Shown here piece after piece: positions 35,657-45,298 of a DNA stretch of 61,755 bases (position 1 is its first letter; each line of letters starts with the position of its first letter). The stretch comes from Phellopilus nigrolimitatus (taxonomy: Eukaryota; Basidiomycota; Agaricomycetes; Hymenochaetales; Hymenochaetaceae). The translations under genes were made by a program, and so were the position numbers. Under the pieces are notes generated by a model. It was not told the DNA's origin. It saw nothing but the letters and a program-made list of their open reading frames with translations, and did not search any database. The stretch lies in contig JAJOHG010000150.1 of assembly GCA_021029095.1 (NCBI GenBank), positions 1 through 61,755 on the forward strand, in the 5' to 3' direction.

Positions 35657-35730
35657 ACCTGTCAAGGCCACTAAAGCAACCGCTATCCTATTCACCTGTC
35701 AAGACCACTAAAGCAACCGCTATCCTATTC
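35657..35730 (+). repeat. Two tandem 37-bp units in the reductase promoter
   Basis: Two adjacent copies of a 37-bp unit beginning ACCTGTCAAG, differing at one base, ending 28 bp before the start codon of the PRISE reductase. Its position invites a regulatory reading, for example a doubled factor site, but no known motif is recognised. Confidence 0.9.
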
Positions 35731-35758
35731 CTTTTATCGAGCTTGACTCTCATCCGAC

Positions 35759-37304
35759 ATGCCATCTGCAATTGTCACTGGCGCGTCAGGTGCGTATTTT
35801 CTTCGCCATGTGGATATACATTTCAAGCTTGATAAATTATATGCACAATCGTGACGCCAGGTCTGGTCGGCCGCGGGCTCGTGAGCGAGCTTGCCAAAAA
35901 TGCGAACAAGTGGACCGTCGTCTATGCGATCTCGCGCTCGGGCCTTTCGGCTAGCGAGGAGCTCCCCGCGAACGTCAAGGTGGTCAAAGCAGATTTGACA
36001 ATTGCCGGGACAACACTGGCAAAGACGCTCGAAGGCGTCGAGGCGGAGTATGTCTTCCACGCTGCGCATGTTGCGACAGCGACGGAGGATGAAAGCGTAA
36101 AGCTAAACGGTGCGTTGCGATGCTTATCTCATTGTGATCCCGGATTGATCGGTCTTTTCTTGAACCAATCGTAATGCAGGATCTATGCTGAACAACTTAC
36201 TCGACGTTCTGGAGAGCACGGGTAAGGAGAAAAAGCTCAAACGCATAGTCGTGATCAATGGGGTAAAATACTATGGTCTGCACCTTGGGCCGAGTATGCT
36301 ACCCTTAGAAGAGAGCTTCCCGCGCGTCGAGGGCGCAGATCGCCCGCCCAACTTTTATTACATCCAGCAGGACTCTCTAAAGGAGAGAGCTAAAGGAAAG
36401 AGCTGGGATTGGGTACGTATTTCGCTTGTTATCTATTTAATAATCCAAATTAAGTGATAGAATTAATGATAATAACGGTGTTGACGTATCAGGTTATTAC
36501 GCTGCCTAGTCTTATTATCGGAAATGCACAGGGTGCGATGAATCTGACGACGGTGCTGGCGCTGTACGCCACTATAACTCGTGAGCTCGGAGAAGACTTC
36601 ATCTTCCCCGGGTCCGAGCGTGTGTACAGGGGTTTTGACAACTTTACCTCTGCCAAGCTCCATGCACGTGAGCACTTCGAATCTTCATCTAAAATCCACT
36701 CACATATGTCTGGAATCTATGATCAGACTTCTGCGAATGGGTGGCTTTCGAGCCAAAGGCGGGCGGCGAGCTCTTCAATGTTTCCAATGGCGACGTGCAG
36801 TCGTGGCAGTCGCTCTGGCCGAAGGTCGCCGCACGGTTCGGGCTCACTGTTCCTGCGGACCAATTCACGTGCCCCGCCCCTCTTGCGTCCTCATACCCGC
36901 TCCTCCCGCGTCCGCCGCTCGATGACTTCGCGAAGGCGCACGGCTTGGAGGGAGTCGTGAAGGGTGCGACGATGGATTCGCGCGTCGATCTCGCCCAGTG
37001 GTCCGCGCGCCCCGAGGTAAAAGCCGAGTGGGCGAAGATAGCTGCGCGGGAGAACGTGCAGGAAGATGCACTTGAGAAAGCGTCGTGGTTCTTCACTTTG
37101 TTCTGTCTTGGCAGGACCTACGACACTGTTGCGAGCATCACAAAGTCGCGCAAGTTTGGGTTCAATGAGTATGTTTCGAAAAACTGCATCGAAATCCTTA
37201 GCCTGATTCCGTTTCTGTCTGACAGGTACATTGACAGCTGGGACGCGTTTGAAGAGGCGTTTGACGACCTGGAGGCGGCGAAGGTCATTCCTAAAGCAAA
37301 ATAA
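35759..37304 (+). CDS. PRISE-type SDR reductase (SirQ / progesterone-5-beta-reductase-like)
   Basis: NAD(P)H-dependent short-chain reductase with the PRISE fold, a family acting on enones or epimerising carbonyl compounds. Begins MPSAIVTGASG, intron, LVGRG, giving the TGxxGxxG nucleotide loop. Conserved lysine block VVINGVKYYGLHLGP and the family tyrosine block NFYYIQQD are present. Then come VITLPSLIIGNAQGAMNL, an FPGSERVYRG segment, and FNVSNGDVQSWQSLWP. The last join (FGFNEY to IDSWDAFEEAF) uses an intron that is a multiple of three and stop-free, so unspliced message also stays open. No frameshift. Lying 3.5 kb beyond the P450 and 7 kb from the terpene cyclase, it could reduce or isomerise a terpenoid intermediate; this is inference from position. 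Confidence 0.85.
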
Positions 37305-38560
37305 GCTTACTTCCTTAGTTTGTGTACGCCTTGTCTCGATCAGGATCCATGGAATTGATGTTTTTCTTTTGGTTAGTAGTCCTTCTGCGCATGTCGAGGA
37401 CACAGTGTATGTTTTATATGATGAAAATTCATGCTACAAAGGTTTTAAAGGGCAAGACGATATCTATATAAAAAGATCGCTGTCAATGACTTTCAAATGA
37501 TCAAGAGAATAAAATCAGATTGTGGCTGATGGTTTCGCTATTTCAGCCCAATTAAGAAAGTTGGGATGCGATCCACCACGTACATGTATGTTTCGGAAAC
37601 ATACATGTACGTGGTGGATCGCATCCCAGCGTCACCTGTGAGTTTCCGGAGCGCACCCGAGCCCAACCTGTGCCGCCTCTACTTCGGTAAAGCGCCTGTC
37701 CGCGCCTGCGCCCGCGCCCCCCGGTTCTTCATCTTAGCGCACTCTCCCCTCGATGGGAAGCGAGACAGTTTCATAAGCGAAGGAGTGCCAGATTTGCTAC
37801 CGCAATCGACGAGGACAAAGTTGAGCGCTGTTCGGGTAAAATGCTCGCGTAAAGACGGTTTTTAGTGGGTGGCGACGCGCATATGAAATCAGTCTTGCTA
37901 CCTTTGATTTCAGGAGTAGGCCCAGAGGGATGAGTCTTCGACTACATCTCAGAAACCATGCATTTGCACACGTTCAATGCTGGCAATTCGAGGTGTAGCT
38001 GTTTTTCGGTTCGGAGAACCACGCCTCTCCGAACTGTCGTAAGTCTAGGCGTATCATAGCCCAAGCTCCGAAGACAGTGGTATAGTTCGGAATACACTAC
38101 AGAGTGTATTTAGCATTCGGTCTCGTGTGGTCTATAGAAACAAAGGACATAGAATATGCTACATACCTTTTTACCTCTCATTTGGCTATGCCAGAGCCAA
38201 GATGACGGAGTTGCCTTTAGCTCCAGAACGAGTTTTTGAGAAGTCGACTTGCATCTGAGATTTTTGTAGTCCGGGATCCTTGATTATTCAATGGTTTTGA
38301 AGATACACAGAAGTCCTGTAGATCACGAATTTTTTCTACGTCAGACCGAATTTATTGTTCTCTTGCTCGACTCTTGCAGGTCGCCAAAGCTCGGCTGTCT
38401 GAAGCCCGTCGCATGTGTCGGTCCCTTATTTCTTGAAGCGTCTCGCACGACACTGGCCGAAAGCCCACGCCCTGTTAATTCGCATCGCTGTGGACAAGTT
38501 GCAGAGACAAATTGAAACGGAGAGTTCGAGGCAGTGAGAGTAATTCGGACACGCTCCGGC
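37305..38560. other. Intergenic, PRISE reductase to PDI
   Basis: Contains the perfect palindrome at 37562-37628 and, at its right, the PDI promoter. No coding frame with a domain was found. Confidence 0.5.
37562..37628. repeat. Perfect 32-bp inverted repeat with 3-nt loop
   Basis: The left arm starts TGGGATGCGATCCACCACGT and ends TGTATGTTT; after CGG the right arm is its exact reverse complement. Such a perfect hairpin of 67 bp is unusual for a neutral intergenic region. It lies 260 bp after the reductase stop. Confidence 0.95.
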
Positions 38561-38562
38561 TT

Positions 38563-38570
38563 CCACGTCA
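38563..38570 (-). promoter_or_regulatory. UPRE-like site (TGACGTGG on the minus strand)
   Basis: CCACGTCA on the plus strand, the reverse complement of the TGACGTGG core bound by Hac1/XBP1-type unfolded-protein-response bZIP factors. It is 112 bp before the start codon of an ER-resident disulfide isomerase, the kind of gene this response controls. Confidence 0.5.
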
Positions 38571-38601
38571 CCCTCTTCTCTCACGCGTCGACGCGACCCG
38601 C

Positions 38602-38609
38602 TATATAAG
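38602..38609 (+). promoter_or_regulatory. TATA box of the PDI gene
   Basis: TATATAAG, about 80 bp upstream of the start ATG and 30 bp after the UPRE-like site, a normal core-promoter spacing. Confidence 0.6.
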
Positions 38610-38681
38610 CTAGGCGATCCGGACACGTCTGCTAAACGCCCCCTGTCCTACCCGCCGTTGTCGACAAGCCCGGCGTCCACG

Positions 38682-40213
38682 ATGATGATGTTGCCACAGC
38701 TGCTTGCGTTGTCGCTCGCGCTCGCACCGAACCTAGTGTCTGCCGCGCTCTTCCCAGAGAACACGCGCGTGAAGATGCTTGATCATAAGGGCTTCAAAAA
38801 CGCGCTCAAGGAGAACGTGCGTCTGGATTTGCTTCCGGCGGGCAAATTGGCTGACATGTTATGCTGTAGATGACATCCGTTGTCGCGTTCGTCGCGCCGT
38901 GGTGCGGTGTGAGTGCTATTTTAGCCATATAGGCGGGATGCGGGAACTAATGTACGTCGTGTTTCAGCACTGCCAACGCATGGGTCCGGAGTACAGCAAG
39001 GCGGCGCTCGGACTATACCCTCTTGTTCCGCTGTATGCGGTGGACTGCGACGCGGCGAAGAACAAGCGGTTATGTGCAGACCAGGGTATCAAGGGGTTTC
39101 CAACAGTGAAGCTCTTCCCTCGCGGAAAGGATATGGCACCCATCGAATTCAATGGCCCCGAGCGGACGGCAAGCGCGTTTTTCTACTGGGCCAAAGGTGG
39201 CATCCCTAAACTCATCAAGAAAATTGGCGTCTCTGTCGACTTGAACGCAATCGTTAACGATGACAAAGTTAGTACCATTCTTCTCGAAAAAGTTTATATT
39301 CCCCTGATGTACTGACATGCATACAGGTAATAAGCAAACCCCGCGCGCTCTTGATGAATAAGTCGAATAAAATGCCCTTGCTGTGGTCGACGCTGGCGAA
39401 TAAATACCGCGACCAGATTAGTTTCTTCTCGCACCGCGACAGGCACGGAAAGACCTCAGTGAAGATGGGTTTCGAAGCGGGTGAGGATGGTGTCGCGAAG
39501 GTGCTTATATATGCTCCGAACGAGACGAAACCGTTCATGTTTGAAGGTGCTTCCTTTCTCATTTCTCTTGTAAATTAATGTCTAATAGACTCCGTCCAGG
39601 CATCATGAAATTTGACTCGCTTTCCAAGTTCTTCGACTCCATACTCGACGGTACCGCAGACCTCGTCGAGCTCAACGCGGTGGCCGCCGAGGAGGAGTTC
39701 GTGCCGGACCCGAAGGAGCTCGAGATTGAGCGCGAGCAGGAGGCGGAGATGCTCCGCCTCGCGCACGGCGGGTTCTCGGACCTGATCGACTTCGAGGCCG
39801 CCGTGCGCGAGCACGGCAGCGGGGCTAACTTCCACGCGGCTAACGGGTATCCCGGCATGATGGGTGCGCCCCCGGTCGCAGGGAGCGCGAAGCCGGCGGG
39901 CGAGAAGGCTGAGAAGGAGAAGGAGGAGAAGACCGAGGCGAAGAAGACTAACGCGAAGAAGATCAAGATGCCCGCGACGGACGAGTCGGGCCAGATGGTG
40001 CTGGACGTCTCTACCGGCGCGGAGACGGCAACGGCAACGGCTACTGAGACGCCGGAGCCCAGTGCGGAGTCGGCGCCTGAACCCGTGGCCGAGGCCGAAC
40101 CGGAGGCTGAGAGCGTCATTGCTGAGCCTGAGGCCGAACCGGTAGTTGCCACCGAGAAGGAGGATGTGCCAGCAGGCGAGGATACGACAGAGCACGTCAA
40201 GGACGAGCTCTAG
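38682..40213 (+). CDS. ER protein disulfide isomerase (thioredoxin-like, KDEL)
   Basis: Oxidoreductase that forms and rearranges disulfides in secretory proteins. The signal peptide MMMLPQLLALSLALAPNLVSA is followed by a thioredoxin domain: VVAFVAPWCG, intron, HCQRMGPEY gives the CGHC active site, then YAVDCDAAKNKRLCADQGI and GFPTVKLFPRGK with the cis-proline. A second, inactive thioredoxin-like region (RALLMNKSNKMPLLW to KVLIYAPNETKPFMFEG) follows, as in MPD1/PDIA6 types. A Glu/Ala-rich tail of about 100 residues with Pro-Glu repeats ends in HVKDEL, a perfect ER-retrieval signal. Four introns join in frame (the first two flank MTSVVAFVAPWCG). The promoter has a TATA box and a UPRE-like element. 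Confidence 0.92.
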
Positions 40214-40761
40214 CCTCCAGTTTCAATATCGGTATTTGTGATCTCTAACTTGTGGATCCTACAACTGTATTTTATTCTTGTCTCTATTGCGTTAACTGGG
40301 AGTTTGTTTTTGACAATATTATTATTTGCAAACGTCTCGAGTTTGATTGTCTATGTGAGATGAGCTGTACGTATGGAGTCCCATTGTGTTCTCAACCCAC
40401 GCTTGCCACACGCAGCAAGTCATGTTGTAAGAAAATATTGAGCAGGCTGTGTAGAAATGGCAATCAATAGAAGCAAGAACATGTAAATCAACGATCCGGC
40501 ACAAGCCGAGATCCCTATTTGGCAAGTGCCTCAGACAGCCCCCATAAAAAATATTCGCCACTATTCATCAACCTCCGCTGAACGTGGTCACTTCTGCTTG
40601 AGTCTCACTGTCGCTCGTATCCATGCTGCGCTGCTGGAAGCGCCCACGAGTAAATGCGAACACTGGCTTGACATAGTGTCGGTTTTAGGCTGGGAGAAAA
40701 GCAATTTCTTATTCGAATACGCCTTGAAGTTGTGTCGTGACGGACGCGCGATTTCCTAGCC
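40214..40761. other. Intergenic, PDI to JmjC-like gene
   Basis: 0.55 kb; terminator of one plus-strand gene and promoter of the next. Nothing else seen. Confidence 0.5.
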
Positions 40762-42835
40762 ATGTCTGGCAGCAATTTTCTGCACTTCGTTCCTGGGGAC
40801 AAACGTTGGGACGATGGCACTGGCACTTTTGCTGAAATCGTCGGAAAACCGCGTGAGTGTGTCTGTCGAAGAAAGCGCTAGCAGTCACATATTTACTGTC
40901 CGTTAGTAGCCACAGGCCCGTCAATGCAGGAACGCCTTGCCAGGATTACGCAGATGTCGGGTAAGCTCAGTCGCCTTTCTGTACTCTCTGAAAGAAGATT
41001 GATTTTTTTTTCTTCTAGAAATCGGTTATATTGGAACCGTGAAAAAAATCATCAGGAAGGAATGGGAATTGTGGACAGAGTACCGAAGCGAGCACTCTCT
41101 TGAACCGCCTAGTGCGGAATGCGGGTTTCCAGGTGATGTCTTCATTGGAACAGATAGCACGGTACACTTGCGCTTGGATAAAGGGTGGGTGAAGTGGAAG
41201 GCCGCGCCAGATAACGCATTCAGGGGCCAGAAACATCCTACACTGAAAGGCTACGTATACAAGATTGATAAGTTGGAGAAGCAGAGTGGTTGGCGGACGG
41301 TTAGTTCTGTTCGCAAACTCAAGACCAAAGAGGCTACAAGCAAGGAATCGTTCCCGAAAAATGGAACGGTTATGACATTCAGCGTGGATGCTGATCCTTC
41401 TTTGCACCCAGAGGTGGAACACGTGCAAACTAACTTGCAACTTGAAAACACATATATTCCAGAAGATGAGATGGAAATCATGGACGACCCTTTCATGGAA
41501 ATCACGGACGACCCTTTCTCTTTTCCCAACGACGAACCAATTATTCCGCAGGCATCCACTGACTTGAGGGACCATTCCGACATTGCGGATTGCATGGCGC
41601 CTCGGAACGACTTGCAGCTCGACAGTGTTGGTGACCTGCTGAGGTTATTGCGAGATACGTGGAAGACGAATGCCAGGCATTGCCCAACCCTAGATGTCGG
41701 GCTTCGTATCTTCGACGCGCTGGCGAGAGTCGCTGACGACATCGTGTATTCCGATTTGAAAAGCGGTCCATTCTCAGAAGTATTGTCGTCAGACATGGAG
41801 CAAGACGAGGACATTAGGCAGCTTGTATACAAGGATCTGCTATTCGGCGCGTTAGTAGGCCAAAGCCTGAAGTTCGTCAATAATATGTGTCCCCGTCCTG
41901 ATCCCGACTTGGATGTAGCAAATTTCATATCGTCCTTACATACCTCCACGATGCGCAATCCTGATCCGGATACCGAAGAAAAGCTCGTCTCGGCAGTAGA
42001 CGTGCGAGCGTCTCTTTCTGGTCTGTGTAAGCTGGATCTACACCTGCCTGAAGTTTTAGGGACGAAAGTGATTGGAGCACCTTCTTCCGCTAAGCACCTC
42101 GCCGCTTTGGGGCATCTTGGCTGGAAGTCGGCCGTTGTGCCTCGCGGAGGGATCACTCATGCACACATCGACGGTTACGCCCGGTCGAAGCTCATAGCTG
42201 AGATCGGCGACCCAGGACAACTATGGCTGATATGGCCTCCGCTGAAAGAAAACCTTGATTATATGTGTAGAGTGATGCCGCAGCGCCCATACACGGAAAG
42301 CACTGTCGCAGCCATCGAAAACTTGAAGGGTCTGCAATTGCTGGTGCGATTCGGAGAACCCATCGTCTTCCACCTACCTGCGTATTGTATTCACGCCGTG
42401 CTGACCTTGGACTTGACAATGCACACCGGCCTCCAATGCTATAGCTTCGACGAGTATGAGCATACGTTGGAGTTTGCGAAATTGCACGCGATGTACGTGC
42501 ATGCTTCCTTGGAGCTTTCGCAAGACGATAAAAAGGAAAGGCTTGGAGCCATCAGCGCCGACATTGACATGTGGCGCACCCTCGCAAGTTCCGAATGCGG
42601 GAAATTAGACGAGGAGGAGCGCACGCATCTGCGCGAAAAGATCGATGCGGTTTCCAAAGTCGTCGAGAGGTCGATTCTCTTACCTGAACCAAGTGCAAGC
42701 CCCATCGAAGAAGATTTTCCTTTTCATGAAACTACCGCGCTCATGTCGAATGAGCCTGTAAGACTCAGCGCAAAAGCGGCCGGTAAGTGTAGGAGAATGT
42801 CGACGCCGAGCTCAGACGGGAGCGATGAACTCTAA
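40762..42835 (+). CDS. JmjC-like 2-oxoglutarate oxygenase domain protein
   Basis: Probable Fe(II)/2-oxoglutarate-dependent protein of the JmjC/cupin fold; chromatin or other substrate unknown. Starts MSGSNFLHFVPGDKRW; two small exons lead into one exon of about 1.8 kb (total about 653 residues). The N-terminal region has WELWTEYRS and GWRTVSSVRKL; an acidic segment (DEMEIMDDPFMEITDDPF) follows. The cupin shows ITHAHIDGYARSKL (metal ligands His431 and Asp433), GDPGQLWLIWPP, and VFHLPAYCIHAVLTL with the distal His near residue 507. The C-terminus is a helical part (YVHASLELSQDDKKERLGAI) and a Ser/Glu tail. After the stop (42833-42835) the same frame stays open for 28 more codons, including the basic EPRKRLG. 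An alternative donor gtaagt at 42783 could splice to 43022 and fuse the next ORF. Confidence 0.72.
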
Positions 42836-43014
42836 GATGGCGAGCCGAGGAAGCGCTTGGGAGACGCGGACCGTATCGATTATGAGTGTGTATCACCAGC
42901 CGTCCTTGGAAAGGGTTAAACAAGACGTAACCAGGGAAGGAACATCAAAGGTAGGATGACAATTAATCGTTTGTGGTTGGTTTGATTAACGCCTTTTCCC
43001 TCTTTCCTTTCCGC

Positions 43015-43578
43015 ATGTCTTCAGGCCTTTTATCAACATATGATTTCGACGAGGCCCCTGTCGCACATCATTTTATATCGTTCCTCAGGACTTCCATGAC
43101 AAAGAGCTCCGTTAACATCGCTCGCATAGTCCTCAATGTCATCGACAGTGAGCTTTGGGGTGATCCATTCATTTGGACTTTCTTGTCAATTTCTGGGTTC
43201 CGGAGCGTCGTTGCTAGAGTTGGGCAACTACGAGACTCTTATTTGCCTTCATACATCAAAGACAACGTAAATCTAGGCGATAGGCGACATCTTTCCTTCC
43301 TCCTTCCCGAAACGCCAATTTCGCCTTCCATCGCTCCTTCGGGGTTGAACGATGCCCTACAACATCTATATCCGGCTGAGTATTGTTTGTGTAGACTCGC
43401 AACTCTATTCCAGAAAGCGACATGGACCAGTCGCTGGATTGATTGTTTCCAGATAGCCATGCATGGACACCATAGACAAGGGCTTCAAATCGCCGGGTTC
43501 TATCTCGATGTTACTGGATTTGAGAGCCAAGAGGATGGTTTGGACGAAAATGTAATTGACCGGCACAGTACAAGTTAG
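43015..43578 (+). CDS. Hypothetical protein (about 187 residues)
   Basis: Unrecognised single-exon frame starting MSSGLLSTYDFDEAP, with segments SVNIARIVLNVIDSEL, WTFLSISGFRSVVARVGQL, CLCRLATLFQKATWTSRW and QIAGFYLDVTGFESQEDG. The composition is that of a normal globular protein (many aliphatics, few low-complexity runs). A splice acceptor (cttcag) sits at 43016-43021, so it could instead be the last exon of the JmjC-like gene via the donor at 42783. Both readings are in frame. Confidence 0.5.
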   Translation: MSSGLLSTYDFDEAPVAHHFISFLRTSMTKSSVNIARIVLNVIDSELWGDPFIWTFLSISGFRSVVARVGQLRDSYLPSYIKDNVNLGDRRHLSFLLPETPISPSIAPSGLNDALQHLYPAEYCLCRLATLFQKATWTSRWIDCFQIAMHGHHRQGLQIAGFYLDVTGFESQEDGLDENVIDRHSTS

Positions 43579-44246
43579 ATTAAGGCTGTTTGGTAATTCG
43601 GTAATTCTGTGTGGTTGATTCCGGGTAACCAATTGTCAAGCATCACTTGAAATGATGTGTAGCAGCTTTTGCTTTGAGGTAGAACGCATAAAGTTGGAGG
43701 GTGTTTGGGATCAGCCGTAGAGCCACATGTGTATAGGAGACCGCTTAAATGTAATGTATGAAAACTTAAACTATTTGTCAAGCAGACATGTAGAAAATGA
43801 GTATTTCAAGACAATGAGATCCTCAGCAGTGCTCAAATGTTCATCACATTCATTGCGCAGGCTTCAGTTTCAACTACGAGACACGCGCGGTATTTTCTTT
43901 CAGAAATCGATCAAAGCTCCATGCATCCGAACTACACCTTCCGGAGCCTCGATGTACTTTTTATGATTTTCCGAAGTCCTCCCAGCACGAGTCTCATGCT
44001 CAGATCTGACCTTCACCTTTTCCCCAATCTTCCGCCCTAGTTTCGCATGACGGTATGCCGATTATCTAACTGTCGCCGAATGGGAGCTGCACTAGGTCAC
44101 TATGGAATGTTGTTGAGCAGAAAGGATATACTTACAGATGGGTGTTTCAAAAACTCGCTTCTTATGTTCAGCACAGAAGCAACACGTTGAATTGTATATT
44201 AGTTGACAGATTGACAGAAGAATTAATAGAGGTAAAGCACGCAAAG
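43579..44246. other. Intergenic, convergent 3' ends
   Basis: AT-rich spacer between the hypothetical ORF (plus) and RNase H2 subunit C (minus). Nothing recognisable. Confidence 0.45.
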
Positions 44247-45020
44247 TCAATCCTCCACTTTATGTATCTTGAGATCAAATCGTTAGCCAAGGTTTCAGCG
44301 GTCTGAAAGTCCAGCGCAGACACTCACCTCAGCAGCCAAACTAGTCCACTCGTTGAGAGCACGGATATATTCGTCCCGACCCTCGTCAACCACGATGTCA
44401 GGGTTCCAGACTATGAGAGACGCGAACCTCTGCGTCAATTTCAACGTCCTGGTTTCGCCTTCTTCGTTATCAGCGCATGTCATAAGATCCTGCCTGGAAT
44501 CATCCAGCTCCATCATGTCCCTCGGAGGCTCATCGCCCTTCTCTGCTTTGTCCTCTTCAACGGTCTTTGATCGACGGGTCCTGCGCGCCGACGGCTTCCG
44601 CGCACTATTCGCCTTTGCTTTTCCATTTATCTCCTTCCCCTTCTTTTGCTCCACCTGCGATTGACCTGAGGGCTTACCAGGAGCGTCGGAACGTAATACA
44701 ACGCCTGTGTATCCCGCTGGCAGCGGCACCTCCAACCCAACCATGCGACGCCCACGGAAGGCGGCAGCGAGGCGTTTTCTGACTCGTACTGTTAACGACT
44801 GATCAAATTTCGTGTTTTCTTTCGTGTTTTCGTCTGTAATTGTGCTCCTGCTCGAAGAAGGCCCGCCGGACTCTTTCTCGTCGACCTCCTGTACACGAAA
44901 GAACGTGGTGATGGGTGCAGGGCCCGAGTACGCGATGTGGAAAGGCATGAGCTGAGGTCCGGGTGAGCATGGTGCAAGTAGTGGTTCTGGTACAGACAGC
45001 TTCAGTTTTGGCGCAGACAT
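44247..45020 (-). CDS. RNASEH2C: Ribonuclease H2 subunit C
   Basis: Non-catalytic subunit of the trimeric RNase H2 that removes ribonucleotides from DNA. Start MSAPKLKLSVPEPLLAPCS. The family blocks are LMPFHIAYSGPAPITTFFRV, AAFRGRRMVGLEVPLPAGYT (the RGR-x-L-G-G-like core), LRSDAPGKPSG, and the C-terminal VWNPDIVVDEGRDEYIRAL, NEWTSLAAE. A short intron after AAE (gtgagt to ctcaag) leads to the last exon IHKVED-stop. A Lys/Arg-rich middle linker (GKAKANSARKPSARRTRRSK) is longer than in yeast. The gene lies 0.28 kb upstream of nothing on its own strand except the 3' end of the Abp1-like gene. Confidence 0.85.
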
Positions 45021-45298
45021 CTTCGAAGTTCGGTGTAATGATTCTGGCCTCAAGAAGACAATATCAACGCGTTACTCGTCAACCAAACTGTCACGCATTC
45101 ACGTGACGTGACAAAGCGCGATATTCAACCAAAATGATCTCGGAGGCTTCATTGAAAGGAAATTCAATTTTCAGTACGTCTCTCAACCGTTCCTTCTTCA
45201 TTTTTTACTATCTTCGGATAATAAGTTGTTGTATACACTTCTTTCGATTTCATTATTCATCTCCTGTTTCACTTATACTTCCCCTTCCATCTTCCACC

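Noticed and set aside
39559..40200. Two long minus-strand frames
   Set aside because: Opposite the Glu/Ala-rich PDI tail; Ser/Leu-rich low-complexity translations are typical shadows.
41251..42156. Minus-strand frame of 301 codons
   Set aside because: Opposite the JmjC-like exon, which has the conserved HxD...H motif in the sense frame.
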